Below are positions 18,441-26,905 of a stretch of DNA of 64,000 nt, one piece after another; positions within the stretch are counted from its first letter, which is position 1, and each line of letters starts with the position of its first letter. Under the pieces are notes generated by a model. The model worked only from the letters and a program-made list of their open reading frames with translations, did no database searches and was not told the origin of the DNA. The DNA is from an uncultured Bacteroidales bacterium (GTDB taxonomy: Bacteria > Bacteroidota > Bacteroidia > Bacteroidales > Paludibacteraceae): NCBI GenBank assembly GCA_902779705.1, contig CACZCR010000003.1, positions 412,893 through 476,892 of the forward strand. The letters run 5' to 3'. Position numbers and translations under genes: made by a program.

Positions 18441-18692
18441 ATGCAGCAGTTAAACCGTAAAAAAACTCCTATCGTCATGCGTAATTATGGGCGTATCCTC
18501 CAGGATATGATTTCCTATGCATGCGAGTTGGAAGACAAAGAGCAACGGGACGCTTTTGTTGATTATATCGCGCAGTGTATGCGCCAAAAAAATACGGTGT
18601 GGAATCGCGATCAAGAGTCAGGAACCAACCGTATCGCCGAAGATATCGCCCGCTTGTCACAGGGACGATTGCAGTACGAACCACAGAAATAA
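18441..18692 (+). CDS. Short DUF4290-like protein
   Basis: 83 residues, soluble, charged. The segment K-K-T-P-I-V-M-R-N-Y-G-R-I-L-Q-D-M followed by LEDKEQRDAFVDYI resembles the N-terminal part of DUF4290, a Bacteroidetes family normally about 200 residues long. The rest of the family is missing, so this is either a truncated or a naturally short member. It lies 12 bp after the nuclease-like gene and 8 bp before prs, so it is probably co-transcribed. Function unknown. Confidence 0.6.
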   Translation: MQQLNRKKTPIVMRNYGRILQDMISYACELEDKEQRDAFVDYIAQCMRQKNTVWNRDQESGTNRIAEDIARLSQGRLQYEPQK

Positions 18693-18700
18693 TCGTTTAT

Positions 18701-19657
18701 ATGGAATCAAATTCGTTCAAAGTGTTCGCAGGCTCCAAAGGTGGAGCTTTGGCAGAAGGAATTTGTGCCCATTTGGGCTGCCCGATGGGAAAAGTCAGAG
18801 TTGATCATTTTTCCGACGGAGAGTTCTCGGCTTCTTTTGACGAGTCTGTTCGCGGACAATCGGTTTATCTGGTTCAGTCAACTTGCCCTTCCAGCGACAA
18901 CCTGATGGAACTGCTCCTTATGATTGATGCTGCTAAACGGGCAAGTGCATACAAAGTTATCGCTGTTATCCCCTATTTCGGATGGGCGCGTCAGGATCGC
19001 AAAGACAAACCGCGTGTTTCGATCGGTGCTAAACTGGTAGCGAATATGCTGCAAGTTGCAGGAGCAGACCGTGTCATAACAGTAGATCTGCACGCTGACC
19101 AAATCCAGGGATTCTTCGATATTCCGGTAGATCATATCTATGGTTCTAATGTACTGGCAACATACGTAGCTTCCCTTAACCTTAAGAAAATGATTGTCGC
19201 TTCACCGGATGTGGGAGGATCTAAACGTGCGTCTGGATTTGCTAAGAAACTGCATACCATGATCGACAAGGAAGTTCCGATGGTTATATGCTATAAGAAT
19301 CGTCCGGACTTTAATAAGGTATCCGAGATTCGAGTGCTTGGTGATGTGTATGGTAAAAATGTAGTCATTGTGGATGACATTGCCGATACTGCCGGCACAC
19401 TATGCAAGGCAGCCGAAGTGATGAAACGCGCAGGAGCTATCTCAGTACGCGCTGTTGTAACCCACGGAGTGATGTCCGGACAGGCTTGCGAGAATATAGA
19501 GAATAGCGAACTGGACGAACTGCTGTTCACTGATTCCTTGCCGTTTGATACATCACGTTGTTCCAAAGTAAAACAGGTGACATTAGCAGGAGCTATTGCG
19601 TCTGTCATACGTGCTATCCAGTTCCATCAAAGCATCAGTGAAGTCAATGAGCGTTAA
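18701..19657 (+). CDS. prs: Ribose-phosphate pyrophosphokinase
   Basis: 318 residues from ATG 18701; longer upstream readings overlap the preceding gene and are not conserved. Motifs: DHFSDGEFSASFDESVRG near residue 35, PYFGWARQDRKDKPR, the ATP/PRPP-loop DLHADQIQGFFDIPVDHIYG, and the PRPP signature VVIVDDIADTAGT. Makes PRPP from ribose-5-phosphate and ATP for nucleotide, His and Trp synthesis. The PRPP-site Asp residues are intact. Confidence 0.94.
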   Translation: MESNSFKVFAGSKGGALAEGICAHLGCPMGKVRVDHFSDGEFSASFDESVRGQSVYLVQSTCPSSDNLMELLLMIDAAKRASAYKVIAVIPYFGWARQDRKDKPRVSIGAKLVANMLQVAGADRVITVDLHADQIQGFFDIPVDHIYGSNVLATYVASLNLKKMIVASPDVGGSKRASGFAKKLHTMIDKEVPMVICYKNRPDFNKVSEIRVLGDVYGKNVVIVDDIADTAGTLCKAAEVMKRAGAISVRAVVTHGVMSGQACENIENSELDELLFTDSLPFDTSRCSKVKQVTLAGAIASVIRAIQFHQSISEVNER

Positions 19658-20612
19658 GACGCTGCCAACATACGGATTCCTATTCCTGATGCTGACACTC
19701 TTTGTGTCCTGCATTGGCACTTCCTCACAAACTGCCAAACGGGATGTGACTCGCCCTCCTTTTGCGGCGGATTCAGCATATGCTCATATCGCTACCCAGT
19801 TGTCCTTTGGACCTCGTATTCCGGGATCGGACGCTCATGCGGATTGCGTCGATTTTATCGTGCAAAAAATGACTGCATATGGAGCATCTGTTGATGTCGA
19901 ACAAGGGTACATGACCGATTATGCAGGCGAGAAACAACAAGTCCGCAATATAGTTGCCCGTTTTGGTGACTTGAATGCCAAACATCGTCTCTTGCTTTGC
20001 ACCCATTATGATTCACGTCCTTGGTCTGACCAGGACGATGAAGCATACCGCTATGTTGGAGTACCTGCTGCTAACGACGGCGCAAGTGGAGTGGGCGTGT
20101 TCTTAGAGATAGCACGCCAACTACAACTCAAGCCCTCTGCCAAGAATATAGACATGGTATTTTTCGATTGCGAGGATATGGGAACACCAGCATTCATCGA
20201 TAACAATGACCGCCCCGATACATGGTGTCTAGGCTCACAATTATGGGCACAAAAGCAGGAACGCAAAGGACTCTATGACTGGGGCATACTGCTTGATATG
20301 GTCGGAGCACCTGGCGCTACATTTTATAAGGAATACTACTCTGTTCAGCAGGCATCCAACTATGTGGATCTAATATGGTCCAATGCCGCCTCTTTAGGTT
20401 ATGACAAAATTTTCTCCTCCAAACCCGGGGCTCCCATATTGGATGATCATATCTATGTGCATAAAGGATTAGGAATTCCTTGTGTGGACATCATTCATAC
20501 ACTCCCTCAAGGCGGCTTTCCTGCTTGGTGGCATACACAAGAAGATAATATGATGCAAGTAGACCGAGCTACGCTTCAGGCAGTCGGCGAAGTGGTTATG
20601 TCGGTGCTTTAA
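19647..20612 (+). CDS. Exported M28-type glutaminyl-peptide cyclotransferase-like lipoprotein
   Basis: 321 residues from ATG 19647, which overlaps the prs end by 11 bp. A hydrophobic N-terminus ends in the lipobox LFVSC. Zinc-site motifs: CTHYDSRPWSDQD, AANDGASGVGVFLEIARQL, the acid pair FFDCEDMG, and DDHIYVHKGLGIPCVDIIH. GSQLWAQ and the late WWHTQED follow. The pattern matches the M28 family members that act as glutaminyl cyclases (forming N-terminal pyroglutamate) rather than classic aminopeptidases. In periodontal Bacteroidales such enzymes sit in the periplasm and modify exported proteins after signal-peptide cleavage. Cyclase versus peptidase is inferred. Confidence 0.8.
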   Translation: MSVKTLPTYGFLFLMLTLFVSCIGTSSQTAKRDVTRPPFAADSAYAHIATQLSFGPRIPGSDAHADCVDFIVQKMTAYGASVDVEQGYMTDYAGEKQQVRNIVARFGDLNAKHRLLLCTHYDSRPWSDQDDEAYRYVGVPAANDGASGVGVFLEIARQLQLKPSAKNIDMVFFDCEDMGTPAFIDNNDRPDTWCLGSQLWAQKQERKGLYDWGILLDMVGAPGATFYKEYYSVQQASNYVDLIWSNAASLGYDKIFSSKPGAPILDDHIYVHKGLGIPCVDIIHTLPQGGFPAWWHTQEDNMMQVDRATLQAVGEVVMSVL

Positions 20613-20656
20613 ATAATGCCGATATACAAATTCCCAAGTTTTTCCCAACTCATTTA

Positions 20657-20688
20657 TTTGTGACTATCAAAGAATCTGCGTACCTTTG
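20657..20688 (+). promoter_or_regulatory. Promoter of the radical SAM/lipoprotein cluster
   Basis: TTTG (20657-20660), 20 bp, TACCTTTG (20681-20688), then GCAGCG. First downstream ATG is 20714. No other promoter of this type before the radical SAM gene, so the cluster is likely one transcript. Confidence 0.85.
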
Positions 20689-20713
20689 CAGCGAATTTGA
20701 AAAATTGACCGTT

Positions 20714-20920
20714 ATGAGAAAGAAAATCCTTAGTCGTATCAATATTGCTCTCGGCTCGGCAATTTTTGCTTTGGTGGGCATGAATAGTTGTGCACGACAG
20801 CTTCTATATGGACCTGACCCTGTTGTAAAATACGGTTGCCCACCGGATACAACAGTAGTCGCACTTTACGGAGTGAATATGCCTGTAGAAGAACCTCCTT
20901 TTACTGATACAAACGAATGA
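20714..20920 (+). CDS. Small lipoprotein partner of the radical SAM enzyme (first)
   Basis: 68 residues from ATG 20714. Basic start MRKKILSR, hydrophobic stretch, and a lipobox-like G-M-N-S-C with C26 as lipidation site. The mature part repeats a Tyr-Gly theme: LLYGPDP, KYGCPPDTT, ALYGVNMP, then ends acidic. Its stop overlaps the radical SAM start by 4 bp. The arrangement matches the described Bacteroidetes rSAM/lipoprotein pairs (TIGR04133 enzyme with TIGR04134-type lipoprotein), here as a much shortened form. Likely the substrate or a structural partner of the enzyme; no modification site can be proved. Confidence 0.72.
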   Translation: MRKKILSRINIALGSAIFALVGMNSCARQLLYGPDPVVKYGCPPDTTVVALYGVNMPVEEPPFTDTNE

Positions 20921-21987
20921 ATGTGAGACTTAAAATAGCGCTTTGGTTAGAACGGTGGCGTCGACAGAATCTCAAAGAATTGCATCCGCTGCAGCAACTT
21001 TTCTGGGAATCCACTCTCCGTTGTAATGTGCATTGCCTTCACTGCGGAAGCGATTGTGTTGCGTCCGTGACTACTCCCGATATGCCTGCTGAAGATTTTC
21101 TTCGTGTCATAGATACGGAAATCACTCCACATGTTGACCCGCACAAAGTGCTTATCATCATATCTGGCGGCGAACCGCTTATGCGGAAAGACCTTACGGA
21201 TATCGGACGCGCTCTTCATGAGCGTGGCTACCGATGGGGAATGGTCACCAATGGATTGGCACTTACCGAAAAACGTTTCCGTGAACTCCGTCAGGCAGGA
21301 CTTCGCTCTATCACGATTTCCTGTGATGGCCTTGAAAAAGATCATATATGGCTGCGTCAACACCCATTGGCTTTCGAAGGTGCAATACGTGCTATCAAAC
21401 TCTGCGCAGCAGACAAAAACCTCACATGGGATGTTGTGACGTGTGTCAATCAGCGCACCATCAATCAGCTGCCTGCTATACGCGATATGCTATGGAGTAT
21501 AGGCGTGCAAGATTGGCGCGTGTTCGGTATTGATCCGATGGGACGGGCTGCCGCAAATCCCGAACTTATTTTAGATGACGACCAGTTCCGTCATCTAATG
21601 GATTTTATAGTATCTGAACGCGAGGCAGGACGACATGTGTCATACTCATGTGAAGGCTATCTCGGAACTTATGAAGGACGCGTGCGTGATCACCTCTACC
21701 AATGCGCGGCGGGCATCAGCGTGGCCTCTATACTCATCGACGGCTCTATCTCTGCTTGCACTTCCATCCGAGGTAAATACTACCAAGGTAATATCTATAA
21801 AGACTCTTTCTGGCAGGTGTGGGAAGAAGGCTTCAAATCATATCGTGACCGCTCGTGGATGAAACAATCTGAACCTTGTAAAGATTGCAAGGCATTCGCC
21901 TTCTGCGAAGGTAACGGTATGCATCTGCGTCGCGAAGATGGAAGTCTGATGCTTTGCCATCTCCATAGATTAGGGCAAACTAAATAA
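20917..21987 (+). CDS. Radical SAM/SPASM enzyme of the rSAM-lipoprotein type
   Basis: 356 residues. The SAM-cluster motif is C36-N-V-H-C40-L-H-C43, followed by the GGEPL motif (SGGEPLMRKDL). The C-terminal SPASM region has cysteines in CAAGISV, SACTSIRG, CKDCKAFAFCEGN and LCHLHR for auxiliary clusters. Such enzymes modify peptides made on the ribosome. Placement between two small lipoprotein genes, with a 4-bp overlap to the first and 24 bp to the second, points to modification of one or both before or during export. No immunity gene, protease or transporter is next to it, which argues against a classic RiPP antibiotic. Confidence 0.87.
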   Translation: MNVRLKIALWLERWRRQNLKELHPLQQLFWESTLRCNVHCLHCGSDCVASVTTPDMPAEDFLRVIDTEITPHVDPHKVLIIISGGEPLMRKDLTDIGRALHERGYRWGMVTNGLALTEKRFRELRQAGLRSITISCDGLEKDHIWLRQHPLAFEGAIRAIKLCAADKNLTWDVVTCVNQRTINQLPAIRDMLWSIGVQDWRVFGIDPMGRAAANPELILDDDQFRHLMDFIVSEREAGRHVSYSCEGYLGTYEGRVRDHLYQCAAGISVASILIDGSISACTSIRGKYYQGNIYKDSFWQVWEEGFKSYRDRSWMKQSEPCKDCKAFAFCEGNGMHLRREDGSLMLCHLHRLGQTK

Positions 21988-22011
21988 CTAACCATATAAA
22001 TAAACACAACT

Positions 22012-22224
22012 ATGCGTACTCTGTTAGACAAAATGTTAAAAGTGGGCATCCGTCTGTGTATGCTTACAGGAGTGTCATTCCTTGTCACAGCTTGCTATGG
22101 CGTAATGAATCCGCCGCAAGGGTATGAAGACGATTACCAAACGCGCCAAAATCGAGTGGAGCAGCAACTCCAAGAACTCTCTCATCAGCAAGAGATAAGT
22201 CAAGCTCCCTCCGTAAACGAATAA
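22012..22224 (+). CDS. Small lipoprotein partner of the radical SAM enzyme (second)
   Basis: 70 residues. N-terminal basic and hydrophobic stretch ending in LVTAC, giving C28 as the lipidation site, followed at once by YGVMNPPQGYEDDYQ. The rest is a Gln/Glu-rich likely helix (QNRVEQQLQELSHQQEIS). The Y-G-V-M/N-P motif echoes Y-G-V-N-M-P at the end of the first lipoprotein, so the two may be paralogues or dual substrates. Same strand, 24 bp after the radical SAM gene. Confidence 0.75.
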   Translation: MRTLLDKMLKVGIRLCMLTGVSFLVTACYGVMNPPQGYEDDYQTRQNRVEQQLQELSHQQEISQAPSVNE

Positions 22225-22247
22225 TATGTTGCTTTTTTTCTGAAAAA

Positions 22248-22279
22248 TTTGCATATCTCGTAAAAAAGCTGTACCTTTG
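22248..22279 (+). promoter_or_regulatory. Promoter of sufC
   Basis: TTTG (22248-22251), 20 bp, TACCTTTG (22272-22279). A short hairpin (CCCG, 5-nt loop, CGGG at about 22300) sits in the leader before the ATG at 22331. Confidence 0.85.
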
Positions 22280-22330
22280 CACCCGAAATGACTAATAGCC
22301 CGGTCATCGGGTAAATGCAAAAGTGAATAC

Positions 22331-23077
22331 ATGGTTAATCTGTTAACAATAAAAGACCTTCATGCCTCTATAGGAGGGAAAGAGATTCTCAAAGGAGTCA
22401 ATCTCGTTATCAACCAGGGAGAAGTGCACGCAATCATGGGGCCTAATGGTGCCGGCAAGTCCACCCTTAGTGCTGTCCTAACTGGAAATCCTGCTTATGA
22501 AGTAACTTCAGGAGAGGTTTGGCTAAATGGCAAGAATTTATTGGAAATGCCTGCCGAGCAACGCGCCCGCGAAGGTGTGTTCCTTAGTTTTCAATACCCT
22601 GTAGAGATTCCAGGAGTGAGCATGATCAATTTTATGCGTGCTGCAGTTAATGCTAAACGTCAATATGAAGGGCTACCGGAACTTTCTGCGCGTGACTTTT
22701 TGAAACTAATGCGCGAGAAACGTGCCCTTTTGGAGATGGCCGATAAACTCAACAACCGCTCTGTCAACGAAGGATTCTCCGGTGGCGAAAAAAAGAAAAA
22801 TGAGATTCTTCAAATGGCAATGCTCAATCCGTGTCTTGCCATTCTGGATGAGACGGACTCAGGTCTGGATATTGATGCTCTCCGTATTGTGGCAGAAGGT
22901 GTTAACCGCCTTAAAACACCACAGAATGCCTCTATCGTTATCACCCATTATCAGCGCCTCTTAGATTATATTGTTCCGGACTTTGTGCATGTTCTCGCAG
23001 ACGGCAAAATAGTCAAAACAGGTGACAAAACCCTCGCTCTTGAGTTGGAAGAACATGGATACGATGGTATTGCATAA
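22331..23077 (+). CDS. sufC: Fe-S assembly ABC ATPase SufC
   Basis: 248 residues. Walker [13 protein letters not shown]-loop region [17 protein letters not shown] signature [11 protein letters not shown] (SufC-specific K-K-K-N-E), Walker [17 protein letters not shown] and the H-loop Ile-Thr-His-Tyr. Complete and normal in length. SufC powers Fe-S cluster assembly on a SufB/SufD scaffold in the cytosol. Here the only neighbour is one short scaffold-like gene; sufB, sufS and sufE are not in the window. Confidence 0.93.
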   Translation: MVNLLTIKDLHASIGGKEILKGVNLVINQGEVHAIMGPNGAGKSTLSAVLTGNPAYEVTSGEVWLNGKNLLEMPAEQRAREGVFLSFQYPVEIPGVSMINFMRAAVNAKRQYEGLPELSARDFLKLMREKRALLEMADKLNNRSVNEGFSGGEKKKNEILQMAMLNPCLAILDETDSGLDIDALRIVAEGVNRLKTPQNASIVITHYQRLLDYIVPDFVHVLADGKIVKTGDKTLALELEEHGYDGIA

Positions 23078-23696
23078 AGGGGAAACTTTCGAAAAAGTGT
23101 TCTTCGAAGAGAAAGATGTCAACCTCCATATTGTTCAGGAGGAAGGCTCTCGTGTGAAGATACATGTCATTAATATCCATCCGCATAGCAATCATTGCAA
23201 CAAGATCGTTGTTGAACAACTGGGCGCTGCATGTTCTACGGAGATTTATGCTTTGGCCTACGTGCGTGATAGAAATTGTGTTACAACCGAGACACACGTC
23301 ATTCATCAAGTGGGAGGTGGCTATTCAAACCAGTTGGTGAAATATGTCCTCTGTCCATTTGCGCAAGGCGAGTTTGTAGGAGATTTAAAGATTGCCAAAG
23401 ATGCTCAGCAGACTGAGGCACACCAAACCAATCGCAATCTGATTCTCTCAGAGAAAGCCGTCATGCGCACGCGCCCACAACTGGAGATCTATGCCGATGA
23501 TGTGCAAGCCACACATGGTGCATCAACCGGCCAGTTGGACGAATCGGCTATCTTCTATATGCGGCAACGAGGCTTGTCTGCAGAACAGGCACACCAGATG
23601 CTTATCGTTGCATTCATGAAAGAAGTGCTACAGACTATCTCTGATGAGCAGCTTAGAGATGAACTAATGGATTCGTTGGATCGTATAGTCCAATAA
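23055..23696 (+). CDS. Short SufD/SufB-like Fe-S scaffold protein
   Basis: 213 residues from ATG 23055 (another ATG at 23064), overlapping sufC by 23 bp, a sign of coupled synthesis. The beta-helix core and the terminal motif [12 protein letters not shown] followed by [10 protein letters not shown] match the C-terminal half of SufD/SufB. Typical SufD has about 420-450 residues; the N-terminal half is absent. SufC plus one short scaffold resembles the proposed minimal SmsC-SmsB systems of anaerobes. Its 3' end overlaps the convergent polyprenyl synthetase by 33 bp. Confidence 0.8.
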   Translation: MDTMVLHKGETFEKVFFEEKDVNLHIVQEEGSRVKIHVINIHPHSNHCNKIVVEQLGAACSTEIYALAYVRDRNCVTTETHVIHQVGGGYSNQLVKYVLCPFAQGEFVGDLKIAKDAQQTEAHQTNRNLILSEKAVMRTRPQLEIYADDVQATHGASTGQLDESAIFYMRQRGLSAEQAHQMLIVAFMKEVLQTISDEQLRDELMDSLDRIVQ

Positions 23697-24656
23697 GAGT
23701 AAGAGATTGCGTTTTGCATCACAATCACGGAACACCGACAAAGCTTCTATCGCTTTTTGTTTGTGTTCCTGCATTTTTTTATAGGCATATCCGATTCCGT
23801 CAAAGCGCATTACAAATGCTTTGATGTCTTCTTCGGCTTCCCGTGGATGAATACTTTTGTCCTTGGTGGCTAAACCTTCAGCTAAACGAATAATCTCTTG
23901 GGCTTCGTTTTCGGGCGCGCGTAGTATAGAAACGAGTAGCGGCAAGGTGGCCTTACCATCACGTATGTCATTCATTGTGGGTTTGCCTAAATCCTCACTG
24001 TCTGAATAATCGAGTATGTCATCCTTGATCTGAAAACAAATACCAAGCTGTTTGCCAAATTCGCGTAATGCGCTCACTTGTTTTTGACTGCCTGCTGCCG
24101 ATTCGGCGCCGGCTTCACAACATGCAGCAAACAAATAAGCCGTCTTCTGCTCAATGATACGCATGTATTGCTCTTCGCCAATCCACATCGATCCACCGGC
24201 ATGTAACTGCAAGATCTCTCCGGAAGATAAAGCTTGACCTATTCCTGAAATGATGGATAAAATATGTGAGTTGCGCACTTCGGCAATCAAACTGATGACT
24301 CGTGCTAGAATATAATCACCCGATAAAATCGCCACTTTGTTGGTCCACTTGGCTTGTATGGCTTCAGCACCGCGTCGCGTTGGCGAGTCATCCACTACAT
24401 CATCATGTACAAGACTGGCAGTGTGCAATAATTCAAGCGCTACTGCTGTAGTCAAAGATTTGTCTGTTACACTGTGACACAATTGCGCGGTATATAGCAC
24501 TAACATTGGACGAATTTGTTTGCCCCGTTTGGAATGAATATAACGGAATACATCCTTCAGCGTCTCGTTGTCTGTCTGAAGGCTGTCTGCAAATTTTCGC
24601 TCATACGCAGCGAATGCATCCTCTATCCCGGCTCGAATGTGAGCAATCGTGTCCAT
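23664..24656 (-). CDS. Polyprenyl synthetase (trans-isoprenyl diphosphate synthase)
   Basis: 330 residues, all-helical. First Asp-rich motif VHDDVVDDSPTRRG, second KDDILDYSDSEDLGKP, and the N-terminal GKQIRP motif (SKRGKQIRPMLV). Makes long-chain polyprenyl diphosphate from IPP and allylic diphosphate, for quinone side chains or the undecaprenyl/octaprenyl pool. Product length cannot be stated; residues before the first motif (LELLHTASL) include small side chains, consistent with a long-chain product. Transcribed from an interlocked divergent promoter shared with rdgB. Confidence 0.92.
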   Translation of the reverse strand: MDTIAHIRAGIEDAFAAYERKFADSLQTDNETLKDVFRYIHSKRGKQIRPMLVLYTAQLCHSVTDKSLTTAVALELLHTASLVHDDVVDDSPTRRGAEAIQAKWTNKVAILSGDYILARVISLIAEVRNSHILSIISGIGQALSSGEILQLHAGGSMWIGEEQYMRIIEQKTAYLFAACCEAGAESAAGSQKQVSALREFGKQLGICFQIKDDILDYSDSEDLGKPTMNDIRDGKATLPLLVSILRAPENEAQEIIRLAEGLATKDKSIHPREAEEDIKAFVMRFDGIGYAYKKMQEHKQKAIEALSVFRDCDAKRNLLLLLDYTIQRIH

Positions 24657-24675
24657 CTTTTGTCAAATTTGAGCG

Positions 24676-24707
24676 CAAAGGTACAACTTTTTTTGCATTA
24701 GTGCAAA
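24676..24707 (-). promoter_or_regulatory. Promoter of the polyprenyl synthetase gene
   Basis: Minus strand TTTG (24704-24707), 20 bp, TACCTTTG (24676-24683). It physically overlaps the divergent rdgB promoter (24692-24723), so the two -33 boxes cross. Confidence 0.83.
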
Positions 24708-24723
24708 CTTTTTTGTACCTTTG
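24692..24723 (+). promoter_or_regulatory. Promoter of rdgB
   Basis: TTTG (24692-24695), 20 bp, TACCTTTG (24716-24723). Overlaps the minus-strand promoter by 16 bp; simultaneous occupancy by two polymerases looks impossible. Confidence 0.83.
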
Positions 24724-24747
24724 CATCCAAATTATTGCATTTTGCTT

Positions 24748-25344
24748 ATGAAAAAACTTGTTTTTGCATCCAATAATGCGCACAAACTTGAAGAAGTACG
24801 CGCCATAATGCCCGATGATATAACCGTGCTTAGCCTACATGACATTGGCTTTGAAGCCGAGATAGAAGAAACAGGTGCTACCCTTGAACAAAATAGCGCA
24901 ATCAAGGCTCATGCTGTTTACCAATGGCTGAAACAAACAATAGCGAATGACCAATCAATAGTGGCCTTCGGAGTTTTTGCTGACGATACGGGATTAGAAA
25001 TTGACGCGCTGCATGGGGCCCCTGGCGTCTATACTGCCCGCTGGGCAGGAGAACCTGCTGCAAATCGCGCTAAAGCTCTCCGTGAATTGGCTGATTCATC
25101 CAACCGCAATGCACAATTTAGAACGGTTATTACGCTGATTCAAAACGATACCATTACGCAGGTAGAAGGCATTGTTCGGGGCGAAATAGCTGAGAAGGAA
25201 CGTGGTGATGGAGGTTTTGGATATGATCCTGTGTTCATACCTGACGGATACAACAAAACCTTTGCTGAGCTCCCTGCCAACATCAAGAATAGTATTAGCC
25301 ATAGAGGTCGCGCTTTGGCGAAGCTGGTGCAAGTACTGCGGTGA
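24748..25344 (+). CDS. rdgB: Non-canonical purine NTP pyrophosphatase (RdgB/HAM1)
   Basis: 198 residues from ATG 24748; the longer frame reaches into the promoter. Signature SNNAHKLEE at the N-terminus, FADDTGLEIDALHGAPGVYTARWAG in the middle, GGFGYDPVFIPDG and the terminal SHRGRALAKL. Hydrolyses dITP, XTP and ITP to keep them out of DNA and RNA. Full length, no anomaly. Confidence 0.94.
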   Translation: MKKLVFASNNAHKLEEVRAIMPDDITVLSLHDIGFEAEIEETGATLEQNSAIKAHAVYQWLKQTIANDQSIVAFGVFADDTGLEIDALHGAPGVYTARWAGEPAANRAKALRELADSSNRNAQFRTVITLIQNDTITQVEGIVRGEIAEKERGDGGFGYDPVFIPDGYNKTFAELPANIKNSISHRGRALAKLVQVLR

Positions 25345-25390
25345 TTTTTACATCTTAATATGTGGAAAAATTGACAAAAAGATGTAAAAA
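25345..25390. repeat. Long inverted repeat between rdgB and uxaC
   Basis: TTTTTACATCTT (25345-25356) and its exact complement AAGATGTAAAAA (25379-25390) flank a 22-nt loop. It abuts the rdgB stop and lies 22 bp upstream of the uxaC -33 box. It could be a weak terminator or an operator; no T-tract follows on the plus strand. Confidence 0.7.
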
Positions 25391-25411
25391 ACGAATTAAG
25401 TGGCATATACT

Positions 25412-25443
25412 TTTGTATATGTCATTTTTTTTTCGTACCTTTG
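25412..25443 (+). promoter_or_regulatory. Promoter of uxaC
   Basis: TTTG (25412-25415), 20 bp, TACCTTTG (25436-25443). The leader to the ATG at 25490 is AT-rich with no clear riboswitch-like structure. Confidence 0.85.
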
Positions 25444-25489
25444 CAACGTGATAAAACGCGCAAATTAATTAACACTATAATTTTCTATT

Positions 25490-26905
25490 ATGAAAGCATT
25501 CATGGACAAAGATTTCCTGCTGCAGACCGAGACCGCACAGGAGTTGTATCACAATCATGCGGCAAAGATGCCGATCATCGATTACCATTGTCATCTCATC
25601 CCGCAGATGGTTGCAGAGAACAAACGTTTTGAGTCGATCGCTCAGATCTGGCTCATGGGCGACCACTACAAATGGCGCGCTATGCGTTCGAACGGCGTGG
25701 ATGAGCGTTACTGCACCGGTAAGGACACCAGCGATTGGGAGAGATTCGAGAAATGGGCAGAGACCGTTCCTTATACTTTCCGCAACCCGCTCTATCACTG
25801 GACCCATCTGGAACTCAAGACCGCCTTCGGTATCGAGGAGCGTCTGAATCCGGAGACCGCACGTGCGATCTACGATAAGTGCAACGACCTGATTGCCAAC
25901 GATCCGAAGTTCTGTCCGCGCGGACTGATGAAGCACTATCACGTAGAGCTCGTTTGTACGACCGATGATCCGGCTGACAGCCTCGAATGGCACAAGATGG
26001 TGAAGGAAGATCCGACCGCAGAGGTACGCATGTTACCGACTTGGCGTCCGGACGCAGGTATGAACATCGAAGCCGCTACCTGGAAAGCATACATCGAGAA
26101 ACTGGCTAAGGTGGCCGGTGTAGAGATACGTAATTTCGCGGACATGGTAGATGCCCTCCAGAAACGCCATGACTTCTTTGAGTCGATGGGTTGCCGTCTG
26201 TCCGATCATGGAATCGAGGAGTTCTACGATGAGCCGTACACCGACGCCGAGATCAATGCAATATTCGAGAAAGCTCTCGCAGGCAAAGAGCTGAGCGCAT
26301 ATGAGATTCGTCAGTACAAGCACGCTTATCTCCATGCTCAGGCTGAGATGGACTATGCTTCCGGATGGACGCAGCAGTACCACTACGGTGCAATCCGTAA
26401 CAACAACTCCAAGATGTTCGCGCAACTTGGCGCAGACACCGGTTTCGACTCCATCGGTGAATTCACGACCGCAAAAGCCATGAGCCATTTCCTCGATGAG
26501 ATGAATAGCGAAGGACATCTGGCTAAGACCATTCTCTATAACCTCAACCCATGCGCCAACGAAGTGATCGCTACCATGCTGGGTAACTTCCAGGATGGTT
26601 CTGTACCGGGTAAGATTCAGTTCGGTTCCGGCTGGTGGTTCCTTGATCAGAAAGACGGTATGGAAAAACAAATGATGGCTTTGAGTAACCTCGGTCTTCT
26701 CTCTCGCTTGGTCGGCATGCTTACCGACAGCCGTTCGTTCCTCAGTTATCCGCGTCACGAGTACTTCCGTCGTACGCTCTGTAACATCCTCGGCAACGAC
26801 ATCGAGAATGGTATGATCCCCTACACCGGCTACGAGAAAGCCCGCGTTCAACAGATGGTCGAAGACATCTGCTATAACAATGCAAAGAATTACTTCAAGT
26901 TCTAA
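25490..26905 (+). CDS. uxaC: Glucuronate (uronate) isomerase
   Basis: 471 residues, full length. N-terminal DYHCHLIPQ metal site, LMGDHYKWRAMRSNGV, TTDDPADSLEWH, LPTWRPDAG, and the C-terminal SGWWFLDQKDGM and SYPRHEYFRR are typical of UxaC (amidohydrolase fold). Converts glucuronate to fructuronate and galacturonate to tagaturonate in the cytosol. The third positions favour C/G-rich, highly used codons, suggesting strong expression. It belongs with kdgK, eda and exuT downstream but is separated from them by a 3.9-kb accessory insert. Confidence 0.95.
   Translation: MKAFMDKDFLLQTETAQELYHNHAAKMPIIDYHCHLIPQMVAENKRFESIAQIWLMGDHYKWRAMRSNGVDERYCTGKDTSDWERFEKWAETVPYTFRNPLYHWTHLELKTAFGIEERLNPETARAIYDKCNDLIANDPKFCPRGLMKHYHVELVCTTDDPADSLEWHKMVKEDPTAEVRMLPTWRPDAGMNIEAATWKAYIEKLAKVAGVEIRNFADMVDALQKRHDFFESMGCRLSDHGIEEFYDEPYTDAEINAIFEKALAGKELSAYEIRQYKHAYLHAQAEMDYASGWTQQYHYGAIRNNNSKMFAQLGADTGFDSIGEFTTAKAMSHFLDEMNSEGHLAKTILYNLNPCANEVIATMLGNFQDGSVPGKIQFGSGWWFLDQKDGMEKQMMALSNLGLLSRLVGMLTDSRSFLSYPRHEYFRRTLCNILGNDIENGMIPYTGYEKARVQQMVEDICYNNAKNYFKF

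Noticed and set aside
18575..18700. Longer N-terminus of prs
   Set aside because: It overlaps the DUF4290-like gene in another frame, and PRPP synthetases begin near the ATG at 18701.
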